Shown one piece after another: positions 59,630 through 64,000 of a stretch of DNA of 64,000 bases (position 1 is its first letter; the number at the start of each line of letters is the position of its first letter). Origin of the DNA: an uncultured Bacteroidales bacterium (GTDB taxonomy: Bacteria > Bacteroidota > Bacteroidia > Bacteroidales > F082). The translations under genes and the position numbers were made by a program. The notes under the pieces are model-generated. The model worked only from the letters and a program-made list of their open reading frames with translations, did no database searches and was not told the DNA's origin. The stretch is from NCBI GenBank assembly GCA_900317155.1, contig ONFO01000021.1, positions 1 to 64,000 on the forward strand, in the 5' to 3' direction.

Positions 59630-60741
59630 TGGAACGCAAGCATTGGATCGATAATCTCCGTTGGGTGACGGTGCTTTTGGTGCTGTTTTACCACGTTTTT
59701 TATTTCTACAATAATAAAGGCGTCTTCGGTGGTGTTGGCGGTTTTGGTGAATACCCACAGTATAAGCAGTACCAGGATGTTGTCATGTATATACTCTATC
59801 CTTGGTTCATGCCCCTCCTTTTCTTGCTCGCTGGCATCAGCGCACGCTATGCATTGCAAAAGCAATCCGCCAAAGAATGGTTCAAGACACGCACCCGAAA
59901 ACTTTTGGTGCCTGGCACGATAGGCCTCTTTGTGTTTCATTGGATGGTTGGTTATTTCAATACCGTTGTGGCTTCAAGGCAAGGTGTATTTGATGGCGTG
60001 CCTGCTATAGCAAAGTATTTCATGATGGCCATAAGCGGCACGGGACCGTTGTGGTTTATTCAGGTGCTGTGGCTGCTTTGCCTTGTGTTGCTTTTGGTGC
60101 GGGCGATAGACAGGAAAGACAAATTCTGGAACTTCTGTGGAAAGGCCAACCTTGTGGTCATCATCCTGCTGGGTGTGCTGTTTTGGGTTGGTGAGCAAAC
60201 GCTCGTCAAGAATCCTCGTCCCGAATCGTTGGACGGCCTCTTGAACTTGTATAAGCCCCTTTTCTATCTGGTTCCCTTCCTGCTGGGCTATTTTGTGTTT
60301 TCGCACGACGAAGTGCAAGAGAAACTCGAGAAGGCTTGGATACCGTTGCTGGCATGTTCCGTCGTTGCTGGCACGGTCCTAATCATCACCACCTTTGGTC
60401 AGGACAACACTTCGCCTCAGTATCTGGGTAGCCCGCTCAACTGCCTCTATGGTTGGCTGATGTGTCTTGCCATGATGGCTTGGTTCAAGGCGCGCTTCAA
60501 CCGTACTGGAGCCTTTGCAGGATATATGACCCAATCGAGTTACGGTATTTATATTGTTCATTACCTGGTGATTGCTTCATTGGGATACATGATGAAATAT
60601 TACACCTCGCTGGCACCTTGGATGATGTATGTGATCCTCTTCTTTGCGGTGATGGTCTTATCGCCGTTGATTTATGAAATTATACGTCGGATTCCGTTTG
60701 TGCGGTGGTGCGTGTTAGGCATTAAAAAGAAAAAGTCATGA
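59629..60741 (+). CDS. membrane acyltransferase (acyltransferase-3 family)
   Basis: 370 residues, about ten membrane helices. The N-terminal IDNLRWVTVLLVLFYHVFYF contains the His of acyltransferase-3 proteins, and FLLAGISARYAL, GPLWFIQVLWLL and SYGIYIVHYLVI follow. It transfers acyl groups to an extracytoplasmic acceptor such as a polysaccharide; substrate unknown. It overlaps AbrB upstream by one base and the AlkD gene downstream by four bases (ATGA), so it forms part of a tightly coupled three-gene operon. Confidence 0.9.
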   Translation: MERKHWIDNLRWVTVLLVLFYHVFYFYNNKGVFGGVGGFGEYPQYKQYQDVVMYILYPWFMPLLFLLAGISARYALQKQSAKEWFKTRTRKLLVPGTIGLFVFHWMVGYFNTVVASRQGVFDGVPAIAKYFMMAISGTGPLWFIQVLWLLCLVLLLVRAIDRKDKFWNFCGKANLVVIILLGVLFWVGEQTLVKNPRPESLDGLLNLYKPLFYLVPFLLGYFVFSHDEVQEKLEKAWIPLLACSVVAGTVLIITTFGQDNTSPQYLGSPLNCLYGWLMCLAMMAWFKARFNRTGAFAGYMTQSSYGIYIVHYLVIASLGYMMKYYTSLAPWMMYVILFFAVMVLSPLIYEIIRRIPFVRWCVLGIKKKKS

Positions 60742-61448
60742 GCTGCAAACTCTATAACGAAATCCTTGCTCGACAAGATGTGGAGCAAGCCGTCAACCTG
60801 TCGCGTTTCTTCAAGACGGGGAAGGGACAGTATGGCGAGGGGGATAAGTTCCTTGGCGTTAAAGTGCCGACTACCCGCGATGTGGTGAAGCAATGCTGGC
60901 AAGAGACCTCGTTTGAGGATTTGGAAATCTGCATCTGCTCTGAGTACCACGAAATACGCTTGGCCGCTTTGTTGACCTTGGTACAAATCTTCAAACATGT
61001 CAAAAAAGACAAGGCCTTGCAGCAGCAATGCATTGACTTCTATTTGACCCATACCGAGTTCATCAACAATTGGGATTTGGTCGACCTTTCATGTTACGAA
61101 TTGCTTGGAACTTGGCTTTTGGACAAGGACAGAACTTTGCTTTACGACCTTGCTCGCGACGGAAAGACGATCTGGGAGCAACGGATAGGCATGGTGAGCA
61201 CGATGCAGTTCATCCGTCATGATCAATTGGATGATACTTATGCCATTGCAGACATCTTTTTAGCCAAGTCGCAACCTTTGCACGACCTCTTGCAGAAGGC
61301 TGTCGGATGGCTCCTCCGCGAGGCAGGCAAACGCGATGAACAGAGGCTGAAAGACTGGCTGTCGACACGGCATGCAACGATGCCCCGAACCATGCTGAGG
61401 TATGCCATTGAGAAGTTTACGGATGAAGAAAGGAAACGTTATATGTGA
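60738..61448 (+). CDS. DNA alkylation repair protein (AlkD-like)
   Basis: 236 residues, all-helical ALK/HEAT repeat protein. Conserved signature: SRFFKTGKGQYGEGDKFLGV near the N-terminus, FINNWDLVDLSCYELLG in the middle and KAVGWLLREAGKRDEQRL near the end, where the Trp/Asp/Arg set of AlkD binds and excises bulky alkylated bases. The Asp in NNWDLVD is the catalytic-type Asp. It starts inside the acyltransferase stop (ATGA overlap). The reason for its pairing with an acyltransferase is unknown. Confidence 0.92.
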   Translation: MSCKLYNEILARQDVEQAVNLSRFFKTGKGQYGEGDKFLGVKVPTTRDVVKQCWQETSFEDLEICICSEYHEIRLAALLTLVQIFKHVKKDKALQQQCIDFYLTHTEFINNWDLVDLSCYELLGTWLLDKDRTLLYDLARDGKTIWEQRIGMVSTMQFIRHDQLDDTYAIADIFLAKSQPLHDLLQKAVGWLLREAGKRDEQRLKDWLSTRHATMPRTMLRYAIEKFTDEERKRYM

Positions 61449-61488
61449 ATTGATTCCCGAAGGGGAAACTCAATAAAACGCACAACCT

Positions 61489-62169
61489 ATGGATATCAAA
61501 CTAAACTTTATCGAACAAGGCCAAGGCCAACCCATGATTTTGCTCCACGGCAACGGCGAGAATTGCGATTACTTTGAACACCAAATTCCTTTTTTCTCAC
61601 AGGATTATCATGTTATTGCCATAGACACGAGAGGACATGGCCAATCACCGAGAGGAGAAAAACCGTTCACGATCAAGCAGTTTGCTGAGGACTTGCACGA
61701 TTTCATGGACGAGAAAGGCATCGGAAAAGCCATTCTCCTCGGATTCTCTGATGGTGGCAACATCGCCCTGACTTTTGCCTTGAAATATCCTGAAAGGATA
61801 GAAAAGCTGATTCTTAACGGTGCCAATCTCTTTCCAAGTGGTGTGAAGCCCTTGTATCAATGGCCTATTGAAATCGGTTACCGCATTGCAAAGCAGTTTT
61901 CCAAAAAAACCGAAAAAGCCAAGCAAAATGCCGAAATGCTCGGCCTGATGGTGAACGAGCCGCACATCGAGCCATCCGAATTGGCCCGCCTGACCATGCC
62001 CGTGTTGGTCGTTGCCGGCACAAAAGATATGATTAAGGAATCGCATACAAGGCTTATTTACAAGAGTTTGCCCAACGCGCAGATGAACATCATCGAAGGC
62101 GACCATTTTGTGGCCAACAAGAATGCGGAAGCATTTAATAAGGTGGTGGACATATTTTTAAGAAAATAA
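61489..62169 (+). CDS. alpha/beta hydrolase
   Basis: 226 residues. The oxyanion motif LLHGNGENC, nucleophile elbow LLGFSDGGNIAL, likely acid VAGTKDMI and catalytic His EGDHFVANK are all present. It is a small cytosolic esterase or related hydrolase; substrate unknown. It follows the AlkD gene after 40 bases that contain a short TTCCCGAAGGGGAA hairpin, so it may belong to the same transcript. Confidence 0.87.
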   Translation: MDIKLNFIEQGQGQPMILLHGNGENCDYFEHQIPFFSQDYHVIAIDTRGHGQSPRGEKPFTIKQFAEDLHDFMDEKGIGKAILLGFSDGGNIALTFALKYPERIEKLILNGANLFPSGVKPLYQWPIEIGYRIAKQFSKKTEKAKQNAEMLGLMVNEPHIEPSELARLTMPVLVVAGTKDMIKESHTRLIYKSLPNAQMNIIEGDHFVANKNAEAFNKVVDIFLRK

Positions 62170-62172
62170 TGC

Positions 62173-62180
62173 TACATTTG
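62173..62180 (+). promoter_or_regulatory. -7 box of the C10 peptidase at 62206
   Basis: TACATTTG followed by CAGGC, 25 bases before the ATG. Confidence 0.55.
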
Positions 62181-62205
62181 CAGGCAAATTGAAACATTGT
62201 CTGAA

Positions 62206-64000
62206 ATGAAAAAGCTTTTCTTATCTCTTTTTGTACTGGTTATCAGTATAATGACCCTTCAAGCCAAACCCATTGACCGCAGTCTAGCCTTGACGGCGGC
62301 TCAGAAATTCGCCACAACGCAATTTGCAATGGAACGCGCCCTGCCGCAACTCATTTATACAGGTCAGGATGAGACGTTCTTTGTGTTCAATGTGGGCGAC
62401 CATGCCTTCGTCATCATTGCTGGCGACGATGCGCACCGTCCCGTCATAGGTTATTCTGACGAATCTTCATTCAACGCCTCTGACATTCCGCCTGCGTTGG
62501 CCTATTATTTGGATGGCGTGGCTGAGTGTATGCTGCAATTGCGTTCGGCTGTTGCCACGCCAGAAATTGCTGCGGAATGGAACTCTGTACTTCAGCACGG
62601 CAGACTCATCTCGCGTCACGGCGGTCGTGGCACAGGCTATTTCTGCCAAACCAAGTGGAACCAAGACTATCCCTACAACTATTGTTGTCCAGAAGACCCT
62701 GCTGGCTCGGGCGGACACACCTATGTGGGTTGTCTCGCCACGGCGATGTCGCAGTTGATGCGTTTTTGGGCTTATCCCTCCAAAGGCAACGGCAGCCATT
62801 GTTACTATCATGAGGACTATGGTGAGATTTGTGCGGACTTCGGTAATACCACTTATGATTGGGACAATATGCCCAATACGTTGAACAGCAATTCCTCCGA
62901 GGCTGAGAAACTGTCAACGGGTACTTTGTGCTTCCATTGCGGTGTAGCCATTGACATGGGCTATGGCCCTGATGGCAGCGGCGGGGCATCAGGTCCTATT
63001 CCTGACAAGATGCGTGAATATTTCAACTATAGCGAGGCCAATGTGCAGCGGTCGCGCAATGACTTTGAAACCGAGATTTGGAAGACCATGGTGCGCGAGC
63101 AGTTCGACATGGGCTGGCCGATGTATTACGGCGGCTGTGAAAACGATGGTTGCCATGCTTTCGTTTGCGATGGCTACGACGATAACGATATGTTCCACTT
63201 CAATCTGGGCTGGGGCGGTAGCTCCGATGGCTGGTATCTCATCGATGATGCGCCTTACACACATCCCGCCGATGCCATGTTCAACTTTGTCCCCGCTTGG
63301 GTCTACAACCAAACGCCTTCCCTGCCGACCGATTTCACGGCAGTTCCCACTTCCGACACCGATTTGAAAGTACACCTCAGTTGGACGAATCCAACTACCA
63401 CCCTTGACGGCACGCCTTTGAATGCCATAGAGCAAGTTGTGGTGCTTCGCGACAATGAAATTGTTGCGACTTTGACTGATGTCGTCCCTGGTGCAGCCAT
63501 GGAAATTGAAGATGCCGATGTGCCGCGCTATGATGTTTACCATTATGCAGTATATGCCGTGGCCAATGAACGCGTCGGAAAACACGCCAATGTGATGAAG
63601 GTGTTGGTCGGTCCTACCTGTCAGTGGAAGATTATCATGACGACCAATTCGTTCCAAGGATGGCAAGGAGGCTGCATCAATGTGTACAACATGGCTGGAC
63701 AGAAGCTTGACAGTTACACGATGACTTCATCGGCTACCGTTTCCGTTGAGCCAGCTTTGCCTTTGGGTAGGCTCAGTTTTGGATGGACCGCACCTGGACA
63801 AACGGTTAACACTATGGCTTTTGTCATTAAAGACTCCGACAATAATACGGTGTATTCGTTCTCAGGTTCCTCCGATGACATGCTGCCAGGTGTTTTCTTT
63901 GAAACCAATAATACTTGTGGTGGTGACGTTTCGTGCGGTACACCTGACAATTTGGTAGCGACGGCTCAAGGCGATGCCATCCTGCTCACTTGGGATGCCG
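62206..64000 (+). CDS. C10 family cysteine peptidase (C-terminus outside the window)
   Basis: 598 codons visible. Signal peptide (MKKLFLSLFVLVISIMTLQA), pro-region with AAQKFATTQF, then the C10 peptidase domain: Cys176 in YVGCLATAMSQLM, His317 in GCHAFVCDGYD, and FHFNLGWGGSSDGWYLID. From about residue 380 an FN3-like module appears (DLKVHLSWTNPTTTLDG), and further beta domains continue to the edge. A T9SS tail is expected beyond the window. It is a paralogue of the 47721 gene but only moderately similar. The GCHAF motif has Cys where the other copy has Gly before the His. Confidence 0.9.
   Translation, partial: MKKLFLSLFVLVISIMTLQAKPIDRSLALTAAQKFATTQFAMERALPQLIYTGQDETFFVFNVGDHAFVIIAGDDAHRPVIGYSDESSFNASDIPPALAYYLDGVAECMLQLRSAVATPEIAAEWNSVLQHGRLISRHGGRGTGYFCQTKWNQDYPYNYCCPEDPAGSGGHTYVGCLATAMSQLMRFWAYPSKGNGSHCYYHEDYGEICADFGNTTYDWDNMPNTLNSNSSEAEKLSTGTLCFHCGVAIDMGYGPDGSGGASGPIPDKMREYFNYSEANVQRSRNDFETEIWKTMVREQFDMGWPMYYGGCENDGCHAFVCDGYDDNDMFHFNLGWGGSSDGWYLIDDAPYTHPADAMFNFVPAWVYNQTPSLPTDFTAVPTSDTDLKVHLSWTNPTTTLDGTPLNAIEQVVVLRDNEIVATLTDVVPGAAMEIEDADVPRYDVYHYAVYAVANERVGKHANVMKVLVGPTCQWKIIMTTNSFQGWQGGCINVYNMAGQKLDSYTMTSSATVSVEPALPLGRLSFGWTAPGQTVNTMAFVIKDSDNNTVYSFSGSSDDMLPGVFFETNNTCGGDVSCGTPDNLVATAQGDAILLTWDA

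Overview
The window reads as a chromosomal segment from a Bacteroidota (order Bacteroidales) genome. Three things support this. Promoters repeatedly carry the Bacteroidetes -7 box TAnnTTTG just ahead of start codons. Several secreted proteins end in type IX secretion (Por) C-terminal sorting domains. The gene content (TonB-dependent receptor with carboxypeptidase-regulatory domain, PorT-like outer-membrane barrels, C10 and C25 cysteine peptidases, class II ribonucleotide reductase, BspA-type repeats) is typical of that order. I cannot name a genus. No rRNA, tRNA, CRISPR array, phage or transposase was seen.

Layout. 1-1.4 kb: end of a minus-strand pair (hypothetical gene plus agmatine/peptidylarginine deiminase). 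1.4-3.4 kb: an isolated AAA/DUF4143 ATPase between two similar hairpins. 3.5-8 kb: ECF sigma factor with an anti-sigma/barrel partner, and dnaK. 8-17 kb: M23/LysM peptidase, a large propeller/barrel outer-membrane protein, an AT-rich DUF2971 gene, MBL hydrolase plus TPR protein, and ornithine aminotransferase. 17-24.7 kb: upp, nadE, three small barrels and two M24 aminopeptidases. 24.8-33.5 kb: TonB receptor, rpmB, MscS, an exosortase-like protein with a ROK kinase, and nrdJ. 33.6-38.2 kb: surface and lipoprotein genes, a zinc peptidase and a YoeB-type toxin-antitoxin pair. 38.3-53 kb: the most distinctive block. 53-64 kb: transporters, a lipoprotein nitroreductase, a gingipain-like C25 protease, an AbrB-acyltransferase-AlkD operon, and a C10 protease running off the end.

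In the 38-53 kb block a TPR/AraC membrane regulator diverges from a co-oriented series: a membrane protein, a secreted lipase-like hydrolase, a BspA-like giant protein with a T9SS tail, a C10 protease with a T9SS tail, an outer-membrane barrel and an S41 lipoprotein peptidase. Tandem 20-bp iterons lie in the divergent promoter region. I infer a regulated surface-hydrolase locus. Next to it lies a scar where a truncated nrdD meets a duplicated C10 tail.

The most unusual signal is a set of short palindromic repeats. Some lie between genes. Others lie in frame inside the coding sequence of the T9SS sorting domains, including a 28-bp palindrome at the same place in three related tails whose centre differs while its base pairing is mostly kept. 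This recalls Rickettsia palindromic elements but involves surface-anchoring domains.
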